Positions 1 to 8,264 of a stretch of 64,000 nucleotides of DNA are shown piece by piece (position 1 is the stretch's first letter; each line of letters begins with the position of its first letter). The notes below the pieces were generated by a model that was not told where the DNA came from, ran no database searches, and saw nothing but the letters and a program-made list of their open reading frames with translations. The stretch spans positions 1,550,001 through 1,614,000 of the forward strand of contig NZ_AP027729.1 of the NCBI RefSeq assembly GCF_030296575.1, given 5' to 3'. The translations under genes were made by a program, and so were the position numbers. This DNA is from Paraoerskovia sediminicola. GTDB taxonomy: Bacteria > Actinomycetota > Actinomycetes > Actinomycetales > Cellulomonadaceae.

Positions 1-78
1 ATCGCGATCATCATGGGCGTGCTGACGATGCTCGTGGCCTATGTCGTCCAGCTGCGCGGCATGCGCAAGGAGGTGTGA
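1..78 (+). CDS. Sugar ABC transporter permease, MalF type (3' end only)
   Basis: The last 25 codons of a gene entering from the left, ending in TGA. The peptide is a hydrophobic stretch (IAIIMGVLTMLVAYVVQL) followed by a short basic tail (RGMRKEV), which looks like the last transmembrane helix of a binding-protein-dependent permease. The next gene starts 4 bases after the stop and encodes the second permease, so this is most likely the MalF-type partner. Too little is present to name the substrate. Confidence 0.6.
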   Translation: MAIIMGVLTMLVAYVVQLRGMRKEV

Positions 79-82
79 ACCG

Positions 83-1036
83 ATGAGTTCTGCAACCCAG
101 CAGGCGACGGCAGGTCGTCCCACCGGTGCGGGTCGTAGCGGTGCGAAGGGTCCGGCGCGGTTGAGGTCGAAGCGTCCTGCACCGTCGATCGCGAACCCGC
201 GCAAGAGCTTGACGTTGACGGTCCTGACGGGTCTGGTGCTGTTGTACGCGCTGGTGCCGTTGGCGTGGTTGGTGATCAACGCGTCCAAGACGCAGAAGGA
301 CCTGTTCTCCTCGTTCGGGTTGTGGTTCGCCGGTGACTTCGCCCTGTGGGACAACATCACCACGACGTTGACGTATCAGGACGGGATCTTCGCCCGGTGG
401 TTCTTCAACACGTTGTTGTACGTGGTCGTGGGTGCCGGGGGTGCGACGTTCCTGGCGCTGCTGGGCGGGTACGGGTTGGCGAAGTTCAACTTCCCGGGCA
501 AGCGTGCGGTGTTCGCGATCGTGATCGGTGCGGTCGCGGTCCCGGGGACGGCGTTGGCGGTCCCGACGTTCTTGATGTTCTCCAAGATGGGCCTGACCGA
601 TACCCCGTGGGCGGTGATCATCCCGTCGTTGATCGCGCCGTTCGGGTTGTACCTGATGTGGACGTTCGCGGCCGAGGCGGTGCCCGGTGAGTTGATCGAG
701 GCCGCGCAGATCGATGGTGCGGGGCCGTTCAGGACGTTCTTCAAGGTCGCGATCCCGTTGCTGGGGCCGGGGATCGTGACGGTGCTGCTGTTCACGATGG
801 TCGCGACGTGGAACAACTACTTCCTGCCGCTGATCATGCTTCGCGATCCGGACTGGTACCCGTTGACCCTCGGGCTCAACGCGTGGAACTCGCAGTCCTC
901 CACGGCGGGTGGTGAGGCGATCTTCAACCTCGTGATCACCGGTTCGCTGCTGACGATCCTGCCGTTGGTCATCGCGTTCTTGTTCCTCCAGCGGTACTGG
1001 CAGTCCGGCCTCGCCGCAGGCTCCGTCAAGGAATGA
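83..1036 (+). CDS. Carbohydrate ABC transporter permease, MalG type
   Basis: A 317-residue inner-membrane permease of the CUT1 sugar importer type. After a basic cytoplasmic N-terminus of about 45 residues come about six transmembrane helices. The ATPase-contacting EAA loop is recognisable as EAAQIDGAGPFRTFFKVAIP, and the C-terminus (FLFLQRYWQSGLAAGSVKE) is typical of the family. The ATG at 83 is chosen because it follows the upstream permease stop by 4 bases, with AAGGAGG at the end of that gene as ribosome-binding site. An in-frame start at 41 would overlap that gene. The binding lipoprotein follows at 1203. No ATPase gene lies in the window; many actinobacterial CUT1 systems share one encoded elsewhere. 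Confidence 0.9.
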   Translation: MSSATQQATAGRPTGAGRSGAKGPARLRSKRPAPSIANPRKSLTLTVLTGLVLLYALVPLAWLVINASKTQKDLFSSFGLWFAGDFALWDNITTTLTYQDGIFARWFFNTLLYVVVGAGGATFLALLGGYGLAKFNFPGKRAVFAIVIGAVAVPGTALAVPTFLMFSKMGLTDTPWAVIIPSLIAPFGLYLMWTFAAEAVPGELIEAAQIDGAGPFRTFFKVAIPLLGPGIVTVLLFTMVATWNNYFLPLIMLRDPDWYPLTLGLNAWNSQSSTAGGEAIFNLVITGSLLTILPLVIAFLFLQRYWQSGLAAGSVKE

Positions 1037-1042
1037 CCCGCC

Positions 1043-1202
1043 GTCATTTCGTCCATGTTGACCGCGGAATAGGGCATTCCTCAGGACCGTGCGGGCTGCC
1101 TATGGTCGGCGTCGTACACAGCGATCGCGGCCGGGCAGTGAGGGCGACGACGTCTGTGCGCACGGCGCAGTGCAACTCGACAATGAAGCGAGAGGGACCC
1201 CT
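1043..1202 (+). promoter_or_regulatory. Upstream region of the first binding-protein gene, with operator-like inverted repeat
   Basis: Contains a perfect inverted repeat, GGAAT-AGGGC-ATTCC (1066-1080), followed by ACCGTGCG, and an untranslated leader ending in GAAGCGAGAGGGACCCCT just before the ATG. The same arrangement recurs upstream of the second binding-protein gene (5803-5950). The leader, the inverted repeat and the preceding TCCATGT block are all recognisably homologous, so both genes probably share a regulator. The regulator itself is not in the window. Confidence 0.5.
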
Positions 1203-2558
1203 ATGAATACCATCCGCCGCCGCACACTTGCGCGCAGTGCCGCTCTGGCGGGCATCGTGTCGCTCGGGCTCACGGCCTGCGGCTCCGGGGATGCCGGGAG
1301 CGGGACCGAGGCACCTTCCTCGGCCGACGCGGAGCAGAGCATGGAGGCCGCCCTGGAAAAGGGTGGCGAACTCACCGCCTGGGCCTGGGACCCGAACATG
1401 CAGGAGATCGTCGACAGTTTCGAGGAGGAGTACCCGAACGTCACGGTGAACCTCTCGAACGTTGGGACCGGCACCGACGAGTACACGTCGCTGCAGAACG
1501 CGATCGCCGCCGGCGATGGCATCCCGGATGTCGCAGTGCTTGAGTATTACGCGCTGCCACAGTTTGCTCTCGGAGGCGCCTTAGCTGACCTCACGCCGTA
1601 CGGCGCAGCCGACCTCGACGGGACGTTCTCGCCAGGAACATGGGAATCGGTGCAGCAGGGCGGAAAGATCGTCGGATTGCCCCAGAACTCGGGTCCGATG
1701 GCGATGTTCTACAACAAGGCGGTCTTCGACGCCCACGGCATCGAGGTGCCGACCACGTGGGACGAGTACTACGAGGCCGCGAAGACGCTGCATGAGGCCG
1801 ACCCGAACGCCTACATCACCTCCGACAACGGTGACCCGGGCTTCGTCGAAAGCATGATCTGGCAGGCCGGTGGACGCCCGTACTCGGTGGACGGCACCGA
1901 TGTCTCGATCGACTTCTCGGATGAGGGGTCGCAGAAGTTCGCCACCCAGTGGCAGAAGATGATCGACGAAGGCCTCCTGTCCAGCGTCAATGGATGGACC
2001 GACGAATGGTTCCAGGGTCTGGGCGACGGGACGATCGCCTCGTTGGTGACCGGCGCATGGATGCCGACGAACCTCGAGTCAGGAGCTGCGGCAGCATCCG
2101 GTGACTGGCGCGTCGCGCCGATGCCGCAGTGGGAGGACGGCGAATCCGTGACCTCCGAGAACGGCGGTGGTGCGATGTCAGTCATGGAGGCCAGCGAGAA
2201 CAAGGAACTTGCCTATGCCTTTGCGCACTACGTCGAGGTCGGTCCAGGTACACAGGTCCACCTCGACAAGGGCAACTTCCCGGCGACTCTTGCGGAATTG
2301 AACTCGGACGAATTCCTGAACAAGGAGGTCGAGTACTTCGGCGGACAGAAGATCAACGAGGTCCTGTCGCAGTCCGCGACCGACGTCGCACCGGGGTGGC
2401 AGTTCCTGCCGTACCAGCCGTACGCGAACTCGATCTTCCCGGACACCGCGGGCAAGGCTTACATCGATGCTTCCACGACACTCGCCGACGGTTTGCAGTC
2501 CTGGCAAGACGCCAGCGTCAAGTACGGCAACCAGCAGGGCTTCTCGGTGAACAAGTAG
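1203..2558 (+). CDS. Sugar ABC transporter substrate-binding lipoprotein (copy 1)
   Basis: A 451-residue extracellular solute-binding protein of the MalE/family-1 type. The N-terminus has basic residues, a hydrophobic stretch and the lipobox LTAC, so it should be a lipid-anchored lipoprotein. The ATG at 1203 is used because it sits behind GAGAGGG and begins the signal peptide; the open frame extends further upstream without signal features. The mature part keeps family landmarks such as FYNKAVFDAHGIEVPTTWDE. It is closely similar along its full length to the second copy at 5951, including the C-terminal KYGNxQGFSVN. It follows two permease genes and probably captures the oligosaccharide processed by the downstream sulfatase, GH43-like and SGNH proteins. 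Confidence 0.9.
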   Translation: MNTIRRRTLARSAALAGIVSLGLTACGSGDAGSGTEAPSSADAEQSMEAALEKGGELTAWAWDPNMQEIVDSFEEEYPNVTVNLSNVGTGTDEYTSLQNAIAAGDGIPDVAVLEYYALPQFALGGALADLTPYGAADLDGTFSPGTWESVQQGGKIVGLPQNSGPMAMFYNKAVFDAHGIEVPTTWDEYYEAAKTLHEADPNAYITSDNGDPGFVESMIWQAGGRPYSVDGTDVSIDFSDEGSQKFATQWQKMIDEGLLSSVNGWTDEWFQGLGDGTIASLVTGAWMPTNLESGAAAASGDWRVAPMPQWEDGESVTSENGGGAMSVMEASENKELAYAFAHYVEVGPGTQVHLDKGNFPATLAELNSDEFLNKEVEYFGGQKINEVLSQSATDVAPGWQFLPYQPYANSIFPDTAGKAYIDASTTLADGLQSWQDASVKYGNQQGFSVNK

Positions 2559-2591
2559 CAGTTTCGCAGTGAACCAGTAGCAGTGCCGTCG

Positions 2592-2619
2592 GGTTGGGTG
2601 CCGCTTGAGGTACCCACCC
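2592..2619 (+). terminator. Hairpin between binding protein and sulfatase
   Basis: An imperfect stem (GGTTGGGTGCC against GGTACCCACCCC, six-base loop) with no U tract, directly after the binding-protein gene. It may stabilise or partly terminate the transcript, giving more binding protein than downstream enzyme. Weak evidence. Confidence 0.3.
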
Positions 2620-2638
2620 CATTCGTGAGGAGGACGAC

Positions 2639-4036
2639 GTGCAACGTCCCAACATTGTGCTGATCGTGGTTGACGACCTCGGGTGGCGGGATCTGTCCTG
2701 TTTCGGGTCCGACTTCATGGAGACCCTCGGATCGACGACGTTGCACGTCGTGGGCTCTCGCTCAGCAACGCCTACGCCGCGTCGCCGGTGTGCTCGCCCA
2801 GCAGGGCCAGCCTGCTGTCCGGCAAGTACCCGGCGCGCGTCGGCGTGACCCAGTACATCGGGGGCCACACGGTAGGAAGACTTGCCGACGTTCCCTATTT
2901 CCGCGAGCTCCCGCAGAACGAGTTCTCTTTGGCTCGCGCACTCAAGGCGGGCGGCTATCGGACGTGGCACGTCGGCAAGTGGCACCTCGGCGAGAAGCTC
3001 TGCTGGCCCGAGAACCACGGCTTCGACGTGAATATCGGTGGTTGCGATCTGGGGCACCCGCCGAGCTACTGGAGTCCTTACGGGATCCCGAACCTGCCGG
3101 ACGGCCCCGACGGTGAGTACCTGACGGATCGCTTGACTGATGAGGCCGTGCGGTTGATCAAGGAGCCGGGCGACGAGCCGTTCTTCCTCAATCTCTGGCA
3201 CTACGCCGTCCACACCCCGATTCAGGCGCCCGCCGATCTCGTTGCCAAGTACGAGCGCAAGGCAGCGGACATGCGTCGGGTCGTCGAACCGTTGGAAGCC
3301 GGTGAGCACTTCCCTACTTGGGAAAAGAGCGACGAGCGCGTCATGCGTCGGACGATCCAGTCCCACCCCGGCTACGCAGCGATGATCGAGAACCTCGACA
3401 CCAATGTCGGCCGCGTGATCGATGCCCTTGCCGAGGCGGGCACGCTCGACAACACGGTCGTGATCTTCACGTCGGACAACGGTGGCCTCTCCACGGCCGA
3501 GGGCTCTCCGACGACCAATCTCCCGCTTGCCGAGGGCAAGGGCTGGATGGCGGACGGCGGTGTGCGAGTTCCGTTCATCGTCACCTGGCCAAAGGGAGAG
3601 CTGGCCGGAGGGTGGAGCGAGTCGATGCTCACCAGTCCGGATCTCTACCCGACCCTGCTCACCGTGGCAGGACTGGACCAGCGTCCCGAGCAGCACATCG
3701 ACGGCTCCGACGTGCTCGACCACTGGAAGGCAGGTCGCGGCGATCGCGGCCCGGTCTTCTGGCACTACCCCCACTACTCGAACCAGGGGGACGCCGGGGT
3801 CCGCCGTCCGAGACGGTGCACTGAAGCTCGTCCGCTTCTTTGAGGACGGCCACGAGGAGTTGTACGACCTCGAGACCGACATTGGCGAGAAGGTCGATCT
3901 CAGTGCAGATCGCCCCGTTGACCGTGCGCGTCTCGCGTCGCTCCTGGATGACTGGTCCGACGACGTCGCAGCGTTGATCCCCCGTCCGAACCCCTATCCG
4001 GCGCGCTTCGGCGCCGACGTCACGACGACCGCCTGA
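2639..4036 (+). CDS. Type I sulfatase, cytoplasmic (two frame breaks in this sequence)
   Basis: An alkaline-phosphatase-superfamily sulfatase of about 466 residues, hydrolysing sulfate esters. It starts at GTG behind GAGGAGGA. The N-terminus has the metal-binding RPNIVLIVVDDLGW. The C-S-P-S-R motif (Cys about 52) is the site where a formylglycine-generating enzyme makes the catalytic residue. Other landmarks are GKWHLG, FTSDNGG and the C-terminal AVRDGALKLV. There is no signal peptide, so it should act on imported sulfated sugar. The frame breaks in the C run at 2724-2726 (one base short) and in the G run at 3786-3790 (two short). Restoring them gives the family motifs METPRIDDVARRGLS and SNQGGTPGSAVRDG. 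It lies between binding-protein copy 1 and the GH43-like gene, apparently as an operon. Confidence 0.85.
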
Positions 4037-4070
4037 TCACACCACCACGATCTCACCGAGGAGGATCACG

Positions 4071-5144
4071 ATGGAAAGCTCGATCTCACGCAGGTCAATG
4101 CTCCGAGGCAGTGCCCTGATCTTCGGCGCAGCCGCCGCGAGCGGAATCGCGGGCTGGCCCGCCGGGCCGGCGGCCGCCCGTCCTTGGAAGCACCGGAGCA
4201 CGTTCGTCCCGGGCGCCGATTGGTACGACACCTGGGGCAACCTGATCGAGGCTCACACCGGCGGGATGTACGTCGAGAACGGCACTTACTACTGGGTCGG
4301 CGCGAACTGGCAGGGCAAGTACGGATTCCAGAAGTTCAATCTCTACTCCTCGACCGACCTTGCGCGCTGGGAATTCGTCAGCACGGTCCTTGAACCCTCG
4401 AGCGACCTGCCCACCAATCACGAGGTAGCGCGGCCCAAGATCCTCTACAACGGACTCACCGATTCGTACGTGATGTGGTTCAAGCGTAAGGACTACGCGG
4501 CGTCCTTCAACGATGTGCGGCCAGGGGTCGCGACCAGCAAGACACTCGACGGGCCGTTCGAGTTCCTGACGGACTTTTATCCGGGCGCGGACCCGCAGTA
4601 CAACGCGGCCGACTTCTGCCTGTGGCAAGAGCCTGACGGCACTGCGTACTACATCGCGTCGTCACCGAACGTCCGAGGCGGCGAATACGACCGCCGAATC
4701 ATCATGTTCCGGCTCACCCCGGACTACCGTGGCCTGGAGCCGGAGCCGGTGTATGTCGGCCCCTCCGACGGGCGAGAGGCCCCCGCGGTGTTCGAGCGCC
4801 TTGGCACTTACTACCTCGTGACGTCAGGGACCTCCGGATGGACTGCCAACCAGAGCGCCTATCGCACGGCTCCCTCACTCCTCGGACCGTGGTCCGATCT
4901 CGAGGACTTGGGAGACGTGACGACGTACGACTCCCAGCCGGACTTCATCCTTCCCGTGCACGGGAAGGCGAAGACTACGTACCTGTACGCGGGCGGGCGT
5001 CACCTCCAGGAAGCGCTGGGGGACTCCCGCTACGTTTGGCTCCCGCTGACATTCTCGGGAGATCGACTCACGCTGGACTACTACGATTCCTGGTCGCTGG
5101 ACCCGAGAACCGGCGTCTGGCACTCCGGACGCGACGGCTCCTAG
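4071..5144 (+). CDS. Exported GH43-like glycoside hydrolase
   Basis: 357 residues with an N-terminal twin-arginine-like signal (SRRSMLRG, then a hydrophobic region to AAARP), so it is probably exported. The rest reads as a five-bladed beta-propeller of the GH43 type: IEAHTGGMYVENGTYYWVG, DFCLWQEPDGTAYY and EAPAVFERLGTYYLVTSG, the last probably carrying the acid glutamate. The AHTGG and YDSQPDFIL segments resemble the exo-beta-1,3-galactanase branch of GH43, known for a non-standard catalytic base; that assignment is from memory of the family. A good RBS (GAGGAGGATCACG) precedes the ATG. It sits 34 bases after the sulfatase and 9 bases before the SGNH gene. Confidence 0.7.
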   Translation: MESSISRRSMLRGSALIFGAAAASGIAGWPAGPAAARPWKHRSTFVPGADWYDTWGNLIEAHTGGMYVENGTYYWVGANWQGKYGFQKFNLYSSTDLARWEFVSTVLEPSSDLPTNHEVARPKILYNGLTDSYVMWFKRKDYAASFNDVRPGVATSKTLDGPFEFLTDFYPGADPQYNAADFCLWQEPDGTAYYIASSPNVRGGEYDRRIIMFRLTPDYRGLEPEPVYVGPSDGREAPAVFERLGTYYLVTSGTSGWTANQSAYRTAPSLLGPWSDLEDLGDVTTYDSQPDFILPVHGKAKTTYLYAGGRHLQEALGDSRYVWLPLTFSGDRLTLDYYDSWSLDPRTGVWHSGRDGS

Positions 5145-5153
5145 GAACACTCG

Positions 5154-5810
5154 ATGACGCGGGAGTACCCCGAACTCTTGCACGCGCTGACCGCTGCGTG
5201 GCCGGACAATCGGGCGCTCAACGTCGTCTGGCATGGCCACAGCGTGCCGGCCGGCTATCACCGGACGCCGGATGTCCGCCCGTTCGAGTCGTACCCGCAC
5301 CTGGTACATCGAGGGCTTGCCGAGCGTTTCCCGACGGCTGTGCTCAACAGCATCACGACGGCTGTCGGAGGTGAGCACTCGGTGCGGGGTGCCGAGCGAT
5401 TCGATCGTGATGTGCTGCCGCATCGTCCCGACCTGCTGTTCATTGACTACGCCATCAACGATCGGGCATTGCCGCTCGCTGCCGTCGGACGGGCGTGGCG
5501 CTCCATGGTCCGTAGTGCCCAGCGCACCAACACCCCGCTGGTCCTCGTGACGCCCACCGGGGTGTCGGGCTGCGACTTGGCGGACCCGTCGGACACGCTT
5601 GCCACTCGTGCCGCGCTGATTCGGAGCTTGGGCACGGAGTTCGACGTCCCGGTCGCCGATGTCAGCGCAGCCTGGCGTCGCGCGCTTGCGCGCGGGGTCG
5701 ACGAGTCGTCGCTCCTCTCGCAGGAGAACCATCCCAACGCCCGGGGTCATTCCGTGGCGGCGGAAGAGATGCTCCATGTCCTTGACCGGGCCGTTGTTTC
5801 CTCCATGTAG
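5154..5810 (+). CDS. SGNH/GDSL-family hydrolase, cytoplasmic
   Basis: 218 residues. The usual block-I GDS is replaced by GHS (WHGHSVPAGYH), the block-III asparagine lies in YAINDR, and the C-terminal Asp/His block is NHPNARGH, so the Ser, Asn and His elements of an SGNH esterase are present. No signal peptide is visible. With the adjacent sulfatase and GH43-like genes, a role in removing acyl groups from an imported saccharide is plausible but not proven. The start follows the previous stop by 9 bases. The last codons overlap the conserved regulatory block of the next gene. Confidence 0.7.
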   Translation: MTREYPELLHALTAAWPDNRALNVVWHGHSVPAGYHRTPDVRPFESYPHLVHRGLAERFPTAVLNSITTAVGGEHSVRGAERFDRDVLPHRPDLLFIDYAINDRALPLAAVGRAWRSMVRSAQRTNTPLVLVTPTGVSGCDLADPSDTLATRAALIRSLGTEFDVPVADVSAAWRRALARGVDESSLLSQENHPNARGHSVAAEEMLHVLDRAVVSSM

Positions 5811-5950
5811 GTCGTGGGAATGCACCTTCCGCAACCGTGCGTCCCGTCACTAGCGTAGAGGGTGTTAAGTACGACCTTCCGGCCAGATCGCCCGGTACTT
5901 CAACCCCGCACGGAGCAGTTCACCTCGACGATGAAGTGAGAGGGAAAACC
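5803..5950 (+). promoter_or_regulatory. Upstream region of the second binding-protein gene (duplicate of 1043-1202)
   Basis: Shares with the first copy the TCCATGT block, an inverted repeat (GGAA-TGCACC-TTCC, 5817-5830), the following ACCGTGCG, and a leader ending in GATGAAGTGAGAGGGAAAACC before the ATG. Divergence between the copies leaves just these blocks aligned, which is what conserved regulatory sites would look like. Confidence 0.5.
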
Positions 5951-7305
5951 ATGAAAATCTCCCGCCCGCGCACTATGGTGCGCACCGCAGCCCTAGCAGG
6001 AGTCTTGTCCATCGCCCTCGTTGCTTGCAGCTCGGGATCGGACGACGCGGGAGCTGAGGCGCCTTCCTCCGCCGATGCCGCTGCGGACATCCAGGCAGCA
6101 CTCGACAAGGGCGGGGAGATCACCGTGTGGGCCTGGGAGCCGACGCTGACTCCCGTAGTAGAGGACTTCGAGGCGAAATACCCGAACGTGACAGTGAATC
6201 TGGCGAACGTGGGTACGAGCCAGGACCAATACACTTCGATTCAGAATGCGCTGGCTGCCGGCAAGGGGGGCCGGATGTCGCGCAGATCGACTACTACGCA
6301 ATTCCGCAGTTCACGATCAGCGATTCGCTCGCGGACCTGACCGAGTTCGGCGCGGCCGACTTGGACGGAACGTTCTCGCCTGGTGGCTGGGACTCGGTCA
6401 AGCAGGGCGACGGAATCTACGGGCTCCCAATGGGGTCGGGCCCGATGGCCCTGTTCTACAACAAGGCAGTCTTCGATGCGCACGGCATCGAGGTCCCGAC
6501 GACTTGGGACGAATACTACGAGTCTGCGAAGAAGTTGCACGAAGCGGACCCCAACGTCTACATGACGGCTGACGCCGGAGACGCGGGCTTTACGTTGAGC
6601 ATGATCTGGCAGGCAGGTGGTCGCCCCTATTCCGTCGACGGCACCGATGTGTCGATCGACTTTTCTGACGAAGGCTCGCAGAAGTTCGCGGCGCAGTGGC
6701 AGAAGATGATCGATGAGGGTCTGATCGCGGACATCAACGGGTGGACCGACGAGTGGTTCCAAGGCCTGGGTGACGGGACGATCGCCTCGCTCGCGACCGG
6801 GGCGTGGATGCCTCCGAACCTCGAGTCCGGAGCTGCCGCGGCGTCGGGTGACTGGCGCGTCGCGCCTATGCCACAGTGGATCGAGGGTGAACACGTGAAT
6901 GCCGAGAACGGTGGCGGTGCGTTGTCCGTCATGGAGGCGAGCGAGAACAAGGAACTTGCCTACGCGTTCCTCGACTACGCCAACGTCGGTGAGGGAGTTC
7001 AGACGCGCGTCGATCAGGGCTCGTTCCCCGCGACGACTGCGGAACTCAACTCCGACGAGTACCTTGAGGCGGCGCCGGAGTACTTCGGCGGTCAGAAGAT
7101 CAACGAGGTGCTGGCTCAGGCGGCAGCTGACGTCGCGCCGGGCTGGCAGTTCCTGCCATATCAGTCCTACGCGACGTCCATCTTCGCGGACACCGCCGGT
7201 AGGGCCTACATCGACGACTCGATCTCACTGGCCGACGGGATCGCGAGTTGGCAGGACGCTCAGGTGAAGTACGGCAACGACCAGGGATTCTCTGTCAACC
7301 AGTAG
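5951..7305 (+). CDS. Sugar ABC transporter substrate-binding lipoprotein (copy 2, frame break in this sequence)
   Basis: A close paralogue of the 1203-2558 protein, about 451 residues with lipobox LVAC. The frame breaks in the G run at 6265-6270. One extra G joins NALAAGK to GGPDVAQIDYYAIPQF, matching the paralogue's NAIAAGDGIPDVAVLEYYALPQF, so the gene is probably intact. The copies differ mainly near the N-terminus and in small patches (for example LPMGSGPMALFYNKAV against LPQNSGPMAMFYNKAV). That may tune them to related ligands. The gene is followed by a strong terminator hairpin and closes the uptake island. Confidence 0.85.
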
Positions 7306-7320
7306 CTCGGGAGCACGACG

Positions 7321-7360
7321 CAGGCGGCGGTCCCGGATGGTCCCAGCGGGCCGCCGCCTG
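7321..7360 (+). terminator. Terminator of the uptake island
   Basis: A perfect 10-bp stem, CAGGCGGCGG (7321-7330) with CCGCCGCCTG (7351-7360), 15 bases after the stop of the second binding protein. There is no U tract, as is common in high-GC actinobacteria. In the remaining 209 bases before the next gene I see only a TTGACA (7378-7383) without a clear -10 partner. Confidence 0.65.
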
Positions 7361-7569
7361 TCCGCGTCGGCTGACTATTGACATACCCAGGCGAGGACAG
7401 CTCGATCGGCGAGCGGGACAGCGAGCACCGACGCCGACCTCGAGTGGCGGTACCGGCCCCCGCGCGCGACCCGGTAGCCGAGGCGCGCCGCGGTGCGCCT
7501 GTAGCGCCGCCAACCAGAGATCGAGCCGCGGGCATCGGCGGTTGTGAAGATCCGGTGCACAATGGTCCG

Positions 7570-8214
7570 ATGACCTACCGGGTGCTGAAGCTGTGGCTGT
7601 CGCTCCTGGCCTACGCGTTCCTGCGCCCCCAGGTCTCCGGGCTGCGCAACATCCCGTCGAGCGGTCCGGTCATCCTGGCGAGCAACCACCTGTCGTTCGT
7701 CGACTCCTTGCTGATCCCGATCGTCGCCCCGCGGCATGTCACGTTCCTCGCGAAGGCCGAGTACTTCGAGGGCACCGGGATCAAGGGACGCATCTCGCGC
7801 TGGTTCTTCTCGACCCTCGGCCACATCCCCGTGCACCGGGACGACCCCCGCGCGGGGCAGCGCTCGCTCGAGGACGCGCTCGACGTGCTCGGGCGCGGCG
7901 GGGCGTTCGGCATCTACCCCGAGGGGACGCGCTCCCGCGACGGCAAGCTCCACAAGGGGCACACGGGGGTCGCGTGGCTCGCGCTCGCGGGGCACGCGCC
8001 GATCGTCCCGGTCGCCGTCCGCGGCACCGACAAGGTCCAGCCGGTCGGCAAGCGGCTCCCGCGCATCCACCGCGTCCAGGTCTCGTTCGGTGTCCCCGTG
8101 CTGCCGACCAAGCAGATCACCGCCGGCGTGCGGCCCGCCCAGGCCCGCCGGCAGCTCACCGACGAGGTCATGACGCGCATCCACGCGATGAGCGGGCAGG
8201 CGCTCGCGGACTGA
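7570..8214 (+). CDS. plsC: 1-acyl-sn-glycerol-3-phosphate acyltransferase (PlsC-like)
   Basis: A 214-residue membrane-associated acyltransferase that adds the second acyl chain in phosphatidic acid synthesis. The NHxxxxD motif is NHLSFVD, and the phosphate-binding motif is EGTRSRDG. An N-terminal hydrophobic stretch (LWLSLLAYAFL) fits membrane attachment. The ATG at 7570 is selected by homology to the usual N-terminus (RVLKLW...LRPQVSGLRNIP). The frame is open further upstream but that part looks non-coding. The RBS is weak. It stands alone, with a short gap to the DHFR-fold gene. Confidence 0.9.
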   Translation: MTYRVLKLWLSLLAYAFLRPQVSGLRNIPSSGPVILASNHLSFVDSLLIPIVAPRHVTFLAKAEYFEGTGIKGRISRWFFSTLGHIPVHRDDPRAGQRSLEDALDVLGRGGAFGIYPEGTRSRDGKLHKGHTGVAWLALAGHAPIVPVAVRGTDKVQPVGKRLPRIHRVQVSFGVPVLPTKQITAGVRPAQARRQLTDEVMTRIHAMSGQALAD

Positions 8215-8264
8215 GCGTCCGGGAGAGCGTGCGACCGGCACGCGAAGGGTGCGAGCATGTGCGG

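Noticed and set aside
2639-4036. Programmed frameshifting in the sulfatase and other genes
   Set aside because: Sites have no common slippery motif or downstream structure, occur in unrelated genes, and all need added bases in G/C runs.
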